A stretch of 64,000 bases of DNA from Amycolatopsis orientalis DSM 43388 (lineage in GTDB: Bacteria; Actinomycetota; Actinomycetes; Mycobacteriales; Pseudonocardiaceae): positions 1 to 64,000 of the forward strand of contig NZ_ASXG01000077.1 of the NCBI RefSeq assembly GCF_000411975.1. The letters run 5' to 3'. The notes below the pieces were generated by a model, which had not been told where the DNA came from, did not search any database, and was given only the letters and a program-made list of their open reading frames with translations. This document shows positions 17,325-26,394 of this stretch, piece after piece. The translations under genes and the position numbers were made by a program. How positions within the stretch are numbered: the stretch's first letter is position 1; each line of letters starts with the position of its first letter.

Positions 17325-18907
17325 GCGCCGAACAGGTCCAGCCGCTGGTCGATCTCCAGCAGCTGGTGGTCGCGCTGCGGCGCAAGCGCCGGTTCTGGCT
17401 GACGACCGCGCTGGCCGGGCTGATTCTCGGCTGCGCGGTGGCGGTCCTGCTGCCCGCCCCGCCCACCGCGGTCACGAAGATCATGGTGATCCACCCGGAC
17501 GATTCGCCGACCGACAGCGGCACGCTGATGCGGACCGACGTCGCCGTGCTTTCGACGGCGAACATGGCGGCGGCCGCGCTGAAACGGATCAACAGCACCG
17601 AATCGCCGTCGGATTTCCTGAAGGACTACGCCGGGCTCGGCCTTACCAACAACGTCATGCAGGTGACGGTCAAGGCGAAGACCAAGGACGACGCGGTCGC
17701 GAAGGCGAAGGCGCTCGCGGAAGCGTTCATCGCCGACCACACGCAGCGCACGCAAGCCGCCGCGATCGGTCGCTCGAAGGCATTGCTGCAGCAGCGGGAT
17801 CAGGCGCAGGCGCAGCTCGCGGACATCGACAACCAGGCGGCGACCGAGGTCGCGAAGGGACGCAACTCCAACGCGGGTGCGCTGGAGCAGCTGTACACCC
17901 AGCGCGCGAACCTGGTGTCGAAGATCGCCGATCTGCAGAACCAGGCGCAGCAGGCCGGGATCGGGTCGCCGGAGGTCATCGCCGGGACCCAGATCGTGGA
18001 CAGCCCGGCGATCCAGCCGGTGTCGAAGCTGAAGACCTATGGCACGCCCGCCGGCGTCGGCCTGGCGCTGGGTCTCGCACTCGGGCTCGCGTTCGCCGCG
18101 GTGACCGCGTTGGTCCGGGACCGGCCGGTTTTGCGCCGCGAAATTTCGCAGCACCTCGGTGCCTCGGTCATCGCGCAGATCGGTGTGAAGCCGATCGGGC
18201 CGGCGAAGTTGCGGCGGCGTTCGAAGGCGGTGACCGACACCCGCCGGGTCGCGCTCACGCTCGCGCGCGCGGCTCGAGAAGACCGCGCTTCGCTGTCGCT
18301 GCTGGAGATCGGCGCGGCTGCGCCCACGGCGGAGCTGGCGGTGGAACTCGGCCGGTCGCTGGCCGAGGACGGTCCGGTGGTGCTCGTGGACGACCTGCCG
18401 GGCAAGAACGTGTCGAAGCTGCCGGTGGACGGGAACGTCCAAGTCGTCGAGGCGGGCGACCCGGCGGTGGCGCGCGCGGTGCGCCGGGTCGGGGTCGGCA
18501 CGGCCGGCCCGGGCACGGCGTGGACCGACCTGTCGTCGCTGGGCGCCGAGACCGTGCTGGTGGTGCGCGCCGGGTTCGCGAACACTCAGTGGCTGCACAC
18601 CGTCGCGCGGCAACTCGCCGACTGCGGCGTGCCGATCCTCGGCGTGGTGCTGGTCGATCCGGATCCGAAGGACCGCACTGACGGCACGCTCTGGGACGGA
18701 CTGCACACGGCGTTGCGCGGGCGGGCGGCGGTAGTCGCGAAGAAACAGGACGAGGCAGTCGAGCGGGAACTGCGCGACGAAACCAAGCCGATCGAGTGGC
18801 CCGGCAAGCGCGACACCGAGCGCCGGCTCCGTCCGCTCGACCGGGGACGTCCGCCGGCGGATCCGGACGCGCCGACGAGGCGGCTCAAGCCCGTCCAGGA
18901 AAGCTAG
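17321..18907 (+). CDS. Wzz-like protein with degenerate kinase domain (2)
   Basis: The 528-residue protein is a second polysaccharide co-polymerase. Transmembrane helices lie near residues 27-46 and 246-266, with a long coiled-coil between (ALLQQRDQAQAQLADID and ALEQLYTQRANLVSKIADL). The cytoplasmic half resembles BY-kinases (PVVLVDDLPG where Walker A' would be; VPILGVVLVDPD near the end), but the P-loop position reads IGAAAPTAEL, without Lys. There is also no Tyr cluster at the C-terminus; the tail is Arg/Pro/Asp-rich. It is translationally coupled to the preceding gene. Confidence 0.8.
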   Translation: MSAEQVQPLVDLQQLVVALRRKRRFWLTTALAGLILGCAVAVLLPAPPTAVTKIMVIHPDDSPTDSGTLMRTDVAVLSTANMAAAALKRINSTESPSDFLKDYAGLGLTNNVMQVTVKAKTKDDAVAKAKALAEAFIADHTQRTQAAAIGRSKALLQQRDQAQAQLADIDNQAATEVAKGRNSNAGALEQLYTQRANLVSKIADLQNQAQQAGIGSPEVIAGTQIVDSPAIQPVSKLKTYGTPAGVGLALGLALGLAFAAVTALVRDRPVLRREISQHLGASVIAQIGVKPIGPAKLRRRSKAVTDTRRVALTLARAAREDRASLSLLEIGAAAPTAELAVELGRSLAEDGPVVLVDDLPGKNVSKLPVDGNVQVVEAGDPAVARAVRRVGVGTAGPGTAWTDLSSLGAETVLVVRAGFANTQWLHTVARQLADCGVPILGVVLVDPDPKDRTDGTLWDGLHTALRGRAAVVAKKQDEAVERELRDETKPIEWPGKRDTERRLRPLDRGRPPADPDAPTRRLKPVQES

Positions 18908-18921
18908 GGGGAACCAAGCGC

Positions 18922-20826
18922 ATGTGCGGCATCGCGGGCGCGTACAGCTGGCCGGACGGCGGCCCGCTCACCGACCGGCTGACCCAGTGCCTCGCGCACC
19001 GAGGCCCGGACGGCGACGGCCGCTACGACCACCGGAGTGTCCACTTAGGACATCGGCGGCTGTCCATCGTGGACCTGTCGGAAACGGGCGCGCAGCCGAT
19101 GACGGCCGAGGGCCTTGCCCTGACCTACAACGGCGAGCTGTACAACGCGCCGGAGCTGCGAGCCGAACTCGAAGCCGCCGGGATCCGGTTCCGCGGCACC
19201 TCCGACACCGAGGTGCTGCTGCGGGCCTGGCGGGAGTGGGGGACGGACTGCCTGCCGCGACTGCGCGGGATGTTCGCCTTCGCGGTGTACGACGAACGCA
19301 CCGGCGAGCTGGTGCTCGTGCGGGACCAGTTGGGCATCAAGCCGCTGTTCTTCGTGCGCCGCGGAGGCGGGGTCGTGTTCGCGTCGGAGCTGAAAGCGCT
19401 GGCTCGCGAACTCGGAGACACCCTGAACGTGGACCAGGCGGCGATGATCGCGTCCCTGCTGTACTACTGGGTCCCGGACAGCCGATGCGCTTACCGCGAG
19501 GCGGAGAAACTGCCGCCGGGTACCTGGCTGCGGTTCCGGCCGGACGGCAGTACGGACACCGGGACTTACTGGTCGCTCCGCGAGGTAGCCGAGGAAGGCG
19601 CGGCGTATCGCGGCGAAGTCGACCTGCACGCGGTGGTCGAGGATTCCACCCGCAAGCATTTGCTGTCCGACGTCCCGGTGGCGACGTTCCTTTCCGGGGG
19701 ACTCGACTCCAGCTACCTCACCGCGCTGGCCGCCCGCGAGCAGCCGGGGATTTCGGCTTACACGATCGGTTTCCGTCCCGAGGACGCGAAATTCGAGGCG
19801 ATGCCGGACGACCTGCGGTACGCACGGATCGTCGCCCGGCAGTTCGGCGTGGACCTGCACGAGATCGAGATCGCGCCGGACGTGCAGGAGCTGCTGCCGC
19901 GGATGACGCACCACCTGGACGAACCGATCGGCGACCCGGCGGCGATCAACTCGTATTTGATCTGCTCAGCGGCCCGCGAGGCCGGGGTCAAGGTGCTGCT
20001 GTCCGGGATGGGCGCGGACGAGCTCTTCGCCGGGTACCGCAAGCATGTGGCGAACCTGCTGGCGTTGCGGTACCGGCGGGTGCCCGGGGTGGCCCGCCGG
20101 GCGATCGGGGCGGCGGTCGACCGGCTGCCGGTCGCGTCCGCCACCCGCGGTTACCGGTCGGTGCGGTTCGCGAAGCGGTTTCTGTCCTTCGCGGACCTTC
20201 CGGAGGAAACGGCGTTCCGGCGCAGCTACACCATGTACGACCGGGCCGAGCTGCTCGACCTGGTCTCGCCGGACCTCCAGTCCGAAGTGGACGACGTGCT
20301 CGCCGAGCATGCCGACCTCTACTACGACACGAAACTGACCGACCGGGTCAACCGGATGTGCCTCGCCGACGCGCGGATGTTCCTGCCCGGCTTGAATCTC
20401 GCCTACACCGATCGGTCCACCATGGCCGCTTCCACCGAGGTGCGGACGCCCTTTGTGGACGTCGAAGTGGTCCGGGCGGCGTTCCGGGTGCCGGGCCGGG
20501 AGAAGATCGCCGGCCGCCAAGGCAAGGTGGCGTTGAAGAAGGCGGCCACGGCGATCCTGCCGGACGAAATCGTGTACCGGCCGAAGGGTCTGTTCAGCGC
20601 TCCGCTGCGGGCGTGGATGAGCCGGGACCTCGCGCCGCTGGTGCGGGAGGTCATCGAGGACGGTGTCCTGGTCGAGTCGGGCTTCCTGCGCCGCGACGCC
20701 CTGCGCAAGCTGGTGGCCGAGGACGCCGCCGGGCGCGAAGACCGCGCGAAACATCTTTGGCACGTGCTGACCCTCGAGTACTGGTACCGCGGGGCCCTCC
20801 GCGGCGAGCGGCTAGGAGTCCAGTGA
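18922..20826 (+). CDS. asnB: Asparagine synthase (glutamine-hydrolysing)-like protein
   Basis: The 634-residue protein starts at MCGIAGAYSW, with Cys2 as the glutaminase nucleophile, and continues with RGPDGDG and YNGEL of the class II amidotransferase domain. The synthetase domain has the PP-loop SGGLDSS near residues 257-263 and LSGMGADELFAGYRKH. Such AsnB paralogues in polysaccharide clusters are thought to amidate uronic acids or other carboxylates in the glycan; with a C6 dehydrogenase nearby that role is attractive here, but not shown. AGGGGGA lies 9 nt before the ATG. The GTG of the next gene overlaps its stop. Confidence 0.9.
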   Translation: MCGIAGAYSWPDGGPLTDRLTQCLAHRGPDGDGRYDHRSVHLGHRRLSIVDLSETGAQPMTAEGLALTYNGELYNAPELRAELEAAGIRFRGTSDTEVLLRAWREWGTDCLPRLRGMFAFAVYDERTGELVLVRDQLGIKPLFFVRRGGGVVFASELKALARELGDTLNVDQAAMIASLLYYWVPDSRCAYREAEKLPPGTWLRFRPDGSTDTGTYWSLREVAEEGAAYRGEVDLHAVVEDSTRKHLLSDVPVATFLSGGLDSSYLTALAAREQPGISAYTIGFRPEDAKFEAMPDDLRYARIVARQFGVDLHEIEIAPDVQELLPRMTHHLDEPIGDPAAINSYLICSAAREAGVKVLLSGMGADELFAGYRKHVANLLALRYRRVPGVARRAIGAAVDRLPVASATRGYRSVRFAKRFLSFADLPEETAFRRSYTMYDRAELLDLVSPDLQSEVDDVLAEHADLYYDTKLTDRVNRMCLADARMFLPGLNLAYTDRSTMAASTEVRTPFVDVEVVRAAFRVPGREKIAGRQGKVALKKAATAILPDEIVYRPKGLFSAPLRAWMSRDLAPLVREVIEDGVLVESGFLRRDALRKLVAEDAAGREDRAKHLWHVLTLEYWYRGALRGERLGVQ

Positions 20827-22988
20827 AACAGGTAGTGCAGAACTACAAGAGCGGCGAGCTGGCCCTGCTCGACGTCCCGGTGCCGGCGTGCAAACCAGGC
20901 GGCGTGCTGGTGCACAGCCAGTACTCGCTGATCTCGACCGGCACCGAGATGATGAAGGTGTCCGAGGCGGGGATGTCGCTGCTGGGCAAGGCCCGGTCGC
21001 GTCCGGACCAGGTCGCGAAGGTCATGCAGAGCGTCGCGACGAACGGGCTCGCGGCGACGTATCGCAAGGTGTCCGGGAAGCTCGATTCCTACACGCCGCT
21101 GGGTTATTCGCTGTGCGGCGTGGTCGAGCAGGTCGGCGAGGGCATCGACGACGTGGTGGTCGGCGACCTCGTGGCGTGCGCCGGGAACGAGCACGCGCTG
21201 CACAGTGAGCTGAACTGGGTACCGAAGAACCTGTACGCGAAGGTGCCGGCCGGGCTTTCGCCGCGGCAGGCGGCGTTCGCGACGGTCGGCGCGATCGCGA
21301 TGCAGGGCGTCCGGCGCGGGGAACCGCAGCTCGGCGACCTCACGCTGGTCATCGGGCTCGGCCTGATCGGGCAGCTGGTGGTGCAGTTGCTGGTCGCGAG
21401 CGGGGTGCGCGTGGTCGGCGTGGACCCCGATGCGCAGCGCTGCGAACTCGCGCGGGAACTGGGCGCGCTGGTGTGCGGGCACCCGGCGTCCGGCGAGGTC
21501 GACCAGGCGGTGGCCGAGCTGTCCGGTGGACACGGTGTGGACCAGGTGTATCTCGCGGCGGGCGGGGCGTCGAACGATCCGGTGGAGCTGGCCGCGCGGC
21601 TCGCGCGCGACCGCGGCCGGGTGGTGGACATCGGCAAGATCTCGCTGAACCTGCCGTGGAACGCCTACTACGAAAAGGAACTCGACGTCCGGTTCTCCCG
21701 CTCCTACGGACCGGGCCGTTACGACCCGGCGTACGAACTGGAGGGCCGCGACTACCCGATCGGCTACGTGCGCTGGACGGAACGGCGCAACCTGGAGTGC
21801 TTCCTCGACCTGGCCGCGCGGGGGAAGCTCGACGTGACACCGCTGATCAGCCACACCGCGGACTTCGCGAACGCGGTCGAGACCTACCGGGCGCTCAACG
21901 AGGGTTCGTTGAAAGCGGTGGCGGTGCTCTTCCGCTACCCGGACGCGCCGCCCGCGGAGGACGAGAGCGTCGTGTCCGCGGTTCCGGCGGCTCCGGTCGT
22001 CGACAAACGGGCGGAGCCGTTGCGTGACCTGCGGATCGGGTTCATCGGCGCGGGCAATTACGCGTCGTCGATGATCCTGCCGCACCTGGCCGGGGACGAG
22101 CGGGTGCTGCTCACCGACGTCGTCACGACGTCGGCGCTGTCCGGGGCGAACGCAAAACGCAAGTTCGGCTTCGGCACGGCGAGCACCGATGTCGATGCGT
22201 TGCTGGAGGACGACCAGGTCAGCACGGTCTTCGTGGTGACCCGGCACAGCTCGCACGCGGAGCTGACGCGGCGCGCGCTCTTGGCGGGCAAGGCGGTCTT
22301 CGTGGAGAAGCCGCTCGCGTTGTCGGAGAAGGAACTGCGCAGTGTTGTGGACGCGGTGGCGGAATCGGGCAACAACCGGCTGCAGGTCGGGTTCAACCGC
22401 CGGTTCGCGCCGCTGCTGGTCGAGGCGAAGAACCAGTTCGGCCCGCGGGTCGGCCCGGCTTCGGTGCGGTACCTGGTCAACGCGGGGCGGCTGGACGCGA
22501 ACAGCTGGTACAACCAGGCCGATTCCGAGGGCAGCCGGTTCGTCGGCGAGGGCGGGCACTTCATCGACACGATCAGCTGGTTCCTCGGCAGCGACCCGGT
22601 GTCGGTCTACGCCACCGGCACTCCCGGCAACCACGATCTGCAGGTGCTGCTGCGCTACGCCGATGGTTCGACGGCGACGATCAGCTACCTCACCAGCGGT
22701 AGCACCTCCTTCCCCAAGGAAACGCTCGAGGTGCTCGCCGACGGCAAGGTGCTGAAATTCGACGATTTCGTCCGTGCCTCGGTGTATGGACGCAAGCGCT
22801 GGACCAGTTCGCGGCTGCCGAAGGCCCGGGACAAGGGCCAACAGGCAGAACTCGACGCGTTCATCACCGCGTTGAAGACCGGCGTCGCGATGCCGATCAG
22901 CCTCGATTCGCTCGTGTCCACGACGCTGGCGACGCTGGCCGTGCACCGCAGCCTCGAAACCGGCGCGCCGGTGCGGCTGGAGCAGTGA
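20823..22988 (+). CDS. Bi-domain oxidoreductase: zinc-type alcohol dehydrogenase fused to Gfo/Idh/MocA
   Basis: The 721-residue protein joins an N-terminal medium-chain dehydrogenase half (GYSLCGVVEQVGEGIDDV near 98-115, Rossmann VIGLGLIGQLVVQ near 176) to a C-terminal Gfo/Idh/MocA half beginning at LRIGFIGAGNYA near residue 402, with the VFVEKPLALSE motif near 492. Proteins of this architecture occur in surface-polysaccharide loci beside heparinase-like proteins, as here. They probably oxidise and reduce a sugar or sugar nucleotide; the exact reaction is not known to me. It overlaps both neighbours by four bases. Confidence 0.9.
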   Translation: MKQVVQNYKSGELALLDVPVPACKPGGVLVHSQYSLISTGTEMMKVSEAGMSLLGKARSRPDQVAKVMQSVATNGLAATYRKVSGKLDSYTPLGYSLCGVVEQVGEGIDDVVVGDLVACAGNEHALHSELNWVPKNLYAKVPAGLSPRQAAFATVGAIAMQGVRRGEPQLGDLTLVIGLGLIGQLVVQLLVASGVRVVGVDPDAQRCELARELGALVCGHPASGEVDQAVAELSGGHGVDQVYLAAGGASNDPVELAARLARDRGRVVDIGKISLNLPWNAYYEKELDVRFSRSYGPGRYDPAYELEGRDYPIGYVRWTERRNLECFLDLAARGKLDVTPLISHTADFANAVETYRALNEGSLKAVAVLFRYPDAPPAEDESVVSAVPAAPVVDKRAEPLRDLRIGFIGAGNYASSMILPHLAGDERVLLTDVVTTSALSGANAKRKFGFGTASTDVDALLEDDQVSTVFVVTRHSSHAELTRRALLAGKAVFVEKPLALSEKELRSVVDAVAESGNNRLQVGFNRRFAPLLVEAKNQFGPRVGPASVRYLVNAGRLDANSWYNQADSEGSRFVGEGGHFIDTISWFLGSDPVSVYATGTPGNHDLQVLLRYADGSTATISYLTSGSTSFPKETLEVLADGKVLKFDDFVRASVYGRKRWTSSRLPKARDKGQQAELDAFITALKTGVAMPISLDSLVSTTLATLAVHRSLETGAPVRLEQ

Positions 22989-24868
22989 TGGACCCGTCCT
23001 GGTACCTGCGCCGGCTGTCCGCGATGGGGCCGGCGGAGATCGTCGGCCGGGTCGGCGACGTGGTGCGCAAGCGGCGGTGGCGCGGGGAACCTCAACGGCA
23101 GCCGACCTGGTCGGCGACCCGGCGGTTCCCGTCCTGGCCCGCCGAGCCGGAGGTGCCCGCGGCCGGGCGGGCCCGCCTGCTCGCGGCGGCGGACCGGCTG
23201 ATGGACGGGCACGCCGAGTACTTCGGCGTCGCGCGGGACGACCTCGTCGCACCGGATTGGATGTTCGACCCGAAGACCGGCCGCCGCGCGCCGGGGGACC
23301 GGTATTCGTTCGAGATCCCGTACCGGGACGAGAACGCGATCGGCGACATCAAGCAGATCTGGGAACCCTCGCGGCACCAGCATCTGACGGTGCTGGCCGC
23401 GGCGTACCGGGTGACCGGCGACGACCGGTACGCGCATCGCGTGGCCGACCACCTGAAGTCGTGGTGGTCGGCCAACCCGCCGATGCGCGGCGTGCACTGG
23501 CTGAGCGGGATCGAATTGGGGATCCGGCTGCTGTCGTGGGTGTGGGTGCGCCGGCTGCTGGACGGCTGGTCCGGCGCCCCCGGACTGTTCGAGGACAATC
23601 CCGACGCGCTGCGGCAGATCTGGCACCACCAGCGGTGGCTGGCGGCGTTCCCGAGCCGGGGGACGTCGGCGAACAACCACGTGCTGGCCGAGTCCGCCGG
23701 ACAGCTCGCGGCGGCGTGCGCTTTTGACTGGTACCCGGAGTCCGCTCGCTGGCGGTCCGATGCGATCCGCTCGCTGGACTTTCACTTGCGCGCCAACACC
23801 TTCGCGTCCGGGCTGAACCGCGAACTGGCCACCGAGTACCACGGGCTGGTGCTGGAGCTGGGCCTTGCCGCCGCGCTGGAAGCCGGACCGTGGCTGCCTC
23901 GTTCGACCTGGCTGGAACTGCGCGCGATGTGCGACGCGCTCGCGGCAATGGTGGACTGTGCCGGGCGCCCGCCGCGGCAAGGCGACGCCGACGACGGCTA
24001 CGGCCTGATCGTGGACGGGCCGGAGACGGACCGCTGGCATTCGCTGCTGGCCACCGGCGACGCGCTGTTCGGCCGGGCCGAGTGGTGGCCGAAGATGCCT
24101 GTCGACGACGTGCGCACCGCGTTGTTCGCCGTGCTGCGCTCCCGGGTGCCGCGACTCGACAACGCCCGTCAGCGCCCGGTTTTCTCGGACGCCGGCATGA
24201 CCATCCTGCGCAGCGAATACGGGCCGGAGATCTGGTGCCGATGCGACAGCGGTCCGCACGGTTTCCTCGCCATCGCCGCGCACGCGCACGCCGACGCGTT
24301 GTCTATTGAGGTGAGGCACGACGGCGTCGACCTGCTCGCCGACCCCGGAACCTACTGCTACCACGGCGAACCCGAGTGGCGCGCGTACTTCCGCTCCACG
24401 CTCGGCCACAACACGCTGCAGGTCGGCGGAGTCGACCAATCGAGTTCCGGCGGCCCGTTCCTGTGGACTCGGCATGCCAACTCGCGCACCCTCGCCTCGA
24501 CGCCCACCCGGTGGCAGGCCGAACACGACGGGTACGCCCCGGCGTTGCACCGCCGCACCGTCGAGCTGTCCGGCCGGACGCTGACCGTGGTCGACGAGGT
24601 GACCGGCGGGGGCGCGGCCACACTCGCCTTCCATCTCGGCCCGCTGCTGGCGGTCGACCTGGAGGGCAACACCGCCCAGCTCAGCTGGCCCGGCCGCACC
24701 GCGACGCTGGATCTTCCTCCGCAGCTCGCCTGGACCGCGCATCGGGGCGAGACGAATCCGCCGCTGGGCTGGTACTCGCCCGGCTTCGGCCGCCGGGAAC
24801 CCGCCACCACGCTCATCGGCTCCGGTCCCGTCACCGGGCCGCTGACCACTGTGCTCCGCCTGCCCTGA
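22985..24868 (+). CDS. Heparinase II/III-like family protein
   Basis: The protein has about 627 residues, starting at GTG 22985 or ATG 22988. The N-terminal half is an alpha/alpha toroid with WEPSRHQHLTVLAAAY and SANNHVLAESAGQLAAA. The C-terminal half holds the heparinase II/III beta domain with HAHADALSIEVRHDGVDLLA and DPGTYCYHGEPEWR near residues 430-460. Such enzymes cleave uronic-acid-containing polysaccharides by beta-elimination. No signal peptide is visible. In polysaccharide operons they often accompany the bi-domain oxidoreductase and may edit or recycle the polymer; a uronic-acid product of the upstream dehydrogenase would be a fitting substrate. Confidence 0.88.
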   Translation: MMDPSWYLRRLSAMGPAEIVGRVGDVVRKRRWRGEPQRQPTWSATRRFPSWPAEPEVPAAGRARLLAAADRLMDGHAEYFGVARDDLVAPDWMFDPKTGRRAPGDRYSFEIPYRDENAIGDIKQIWEPSRHQHLTVLAAAYRVTGDDRYAHRVADHLKSWWSANPPMRGVHWLSGIELGIRLLSWVWVRRLLDGWSGAPGLFEDNPDALRQIWHHQRWLAAFPSRGTSANNHVLAESAGQLAAACAFDWYPESARWRSDAIRSLDFHLRANTFASGLNRELATEYHGLVLELGLAAALEAGPWLPRSTWLELRAMCDALAAMVDCAGRPPRQGDADDGYGLIVDGPETDRWHSLLATGDALFGRAEWWPKMPVDDVRTALFAVLRSRVPRLDNARQRPVFSDAGMTILRSEYGPEIWCRCDSGPHGFLAIAAHAHADALSIEVRHDGVDLLADPGTYCYHGEPEWRAYFRSTLGHNTLQVGGVDQSSSGGPFLWTRHANSRTLASTPTRWQAEHDGYAPALHRRTVELSGRTLTVVDEVTGGGAATLAFHLGPLLAVDLEGNTAQLSWPGRTATLDLPPQLAWTAHRGETNPPLGWYSPGFGRREPATTLIGSGPVTGPLTTVLRLP

Positions 24869-26394
24869 TGTCGAGAGGATCCACCGTGCGAAGGACGTTG
24901 CTGCTGCTGGGCGCTCTGCTCCCGCTCGCGCTGGCTTCGTGCAGTTCGTCCGGGGCCGCGCCCGCGCCGGCCGCCGGATCGACGTCGCCGCAGGGCCCGG
25001 TCGCCGCGGTCTGCGACCACGTGCCGCCCGGTCCGGCGACCGCGCCGGCCGGGGCCGTCCAGGTGAATCCGGCGGTGGTGGACGACCTGTCGGCGAAGAC
25101 GAAGAGCTCCCCGCCGGGCACCACGTTCTGGCTCGCTCCGGGCACGCACCGGCTCAGCGAGGACGAGTACGCGCAGGTCCAGCCCAAAGACGGGGACGTC
25201 TATCTCGGGGCTCCCGGCGCGGTGTTCGACGGGCGGAAGAAGAACCGGTACGCCTTCGCCGGTCCGGGCAAGGACGTCCGGCTCGAATCGTTCACCGTGC
25301 AGGGCTTCACCGCGCCGCGCGACGAGGGCGTGGTCAACCACGATTCGGCTCCTGGCTGGGTGATCCAGCACCTGACCGTGCAGGACAACGACGGGGCCGG
25401 GGTGATGGCCGGGCCGAAGCAGCAGATCCTCGACAGCTGCCTGCGACGCAACGGCCAGTACGGCCTGAACGCCTACTCCGGCACCGCGGCGGTGACCGGG
25501 TTGGTGCTGCGCGGCACCGAGGTCACCGGCAACAACACCGCGAACTGGGAAGCCAAGGTCCCGGAATGCGGATGCACCGGCGGCATGAAGTTCTGGGCGG
25601 TGGACGGCGCGGACGTCATCGGCAACTGGGTGCACGACAACCGCGGCACCGGGCTGTGGGCCGACACGAACAACAACGATTTCCTGATCGAGGGCAACCT
25701 GATCGAGAACAACGACAGCGCCGCGATCATTTACGAGACCAGCTACAACGCGATCATCCGCAACAACACGTTCCGCCGCAACAACCTGCTCGACGGCCGC
25801 GCGCACGCCGACCGCGGCGACCCGTTCCCGTCCGCCACGGTGTACATTTCCGAATCCGGCGGCGAACCGCGGTTGAAGGCCCGGACGAACAATCTCGAAA
25901 TATCCGGAAACCTCCTGCAGGACAACTGGAACGGCGTCATCCTGTGGGAAAATGCCGACCGGTTCTGCAACAGTCCGGCCAACACCTCCAGCGGCTCGTG
26001 CACGAAGCTCGTGCCGAACGTCTCGACCTGCTCCGCTCCGGCGATCTCGAAGAAACCGCTGTACGACGACTGCCGGTGGAAGACCCAGCGAGTCGTGGTG
26101 CAGCACAACCAGTTCACGATCAACTCGAAGGCGCTCGGCTGCGAGGAAGTGTGCGGCCGGATGGGCGTGCTGTCGAATTTCGGCAGTTACCCGGACTGGT
26201 CGCCGTACCAGGGCGCGGTGATCCAGCAGGCGATCACCTTCCAGCAGGGCAATTCCTGGCACGACAACGCTTATACCGGGCCGTGGACGTTCGTCGCCCG
26301 GGAAATGAGCAACATCATCGGGATCGGCGAATGGCAGAGCGCGCCGTATCACCAGGACGCGAATTCGAGCTACCGGCCGAACGGGGGTGGCTGA
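24868..26394 (+). CDS. Right-handed parallel beta-helix lipoprotein
   Basis: The 508-residue protein has a lipoprotein signal with lipobox LASC; an alternative GTG start at 24886 (VRRTLLLLG) sits 7 nt after GAGAGGA and may be the real one. The body contains repeated N-rich turns typical of a pectate-lyase-like beta-helix (VTGNNTANWEAK, VIGNWVHDNRGTGLW, IEGNLIENNDSA, IRNNTFRRNN). It would bind or cleave polysaccharide at the outer face of the membrane. The start overlaps the stop of the heparinase gene and its end overlaps the polymerase gene by 8 nt, placing it firmly in the operon. Confidence 0.88.
   Translation: MSRGSTVRRTLLLLGALLPLALASCSSSGAAPAPAAGSTSPQGPVAAVCDHVPPGPATAPAGAVQVNPAVVDDLSAKTKSSPPGTTFWLAPGTHRLSEDEYAQVQPKDGDVYLGAPGAVFDGRKKNRYAFAGPGKDVRLESFTVQGFTAPRDEGVVNHDSAPGWVIQHLTVQDNDGAGVMAGPKQQILDSCLRRNGQYGLNAYSGTAAVTGLVLRGTEVTGNNTANWEAKVPECGCTGGMKFWAVDGADVIGNWVHDNRGTGLWADTNNNDFLIEGNLIENNDSAAIIYETSYNAIIRNNTFRRNNLLDGRAHADRGDPFPSATVYISESGGEPRLKARTNNLEISGNLLQDNWNGVILWENADRFCNSPANTSSGSCTKLVPNVSTCSAPAISKKPLYDDCRWKTQRVVVQHNQFTINSKALGCEEVCGRMGVLSNFGSYPDWSPYQGAVIQQAITFQQGNSWHDNAYTGPWTFVAREMSNIIGIGEWQSAPYHQDANSSYRPNGGG

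Noticed and set aside
18924..20822. Long in-frame extension upstream of the bi-domain oxidoreductase, giving 1354 codons
   Set aside because: The first 630 codons lie over asnB in another frame and are not protein-like; the GTG at 20823 overlapping the asnB stop is the natural start.
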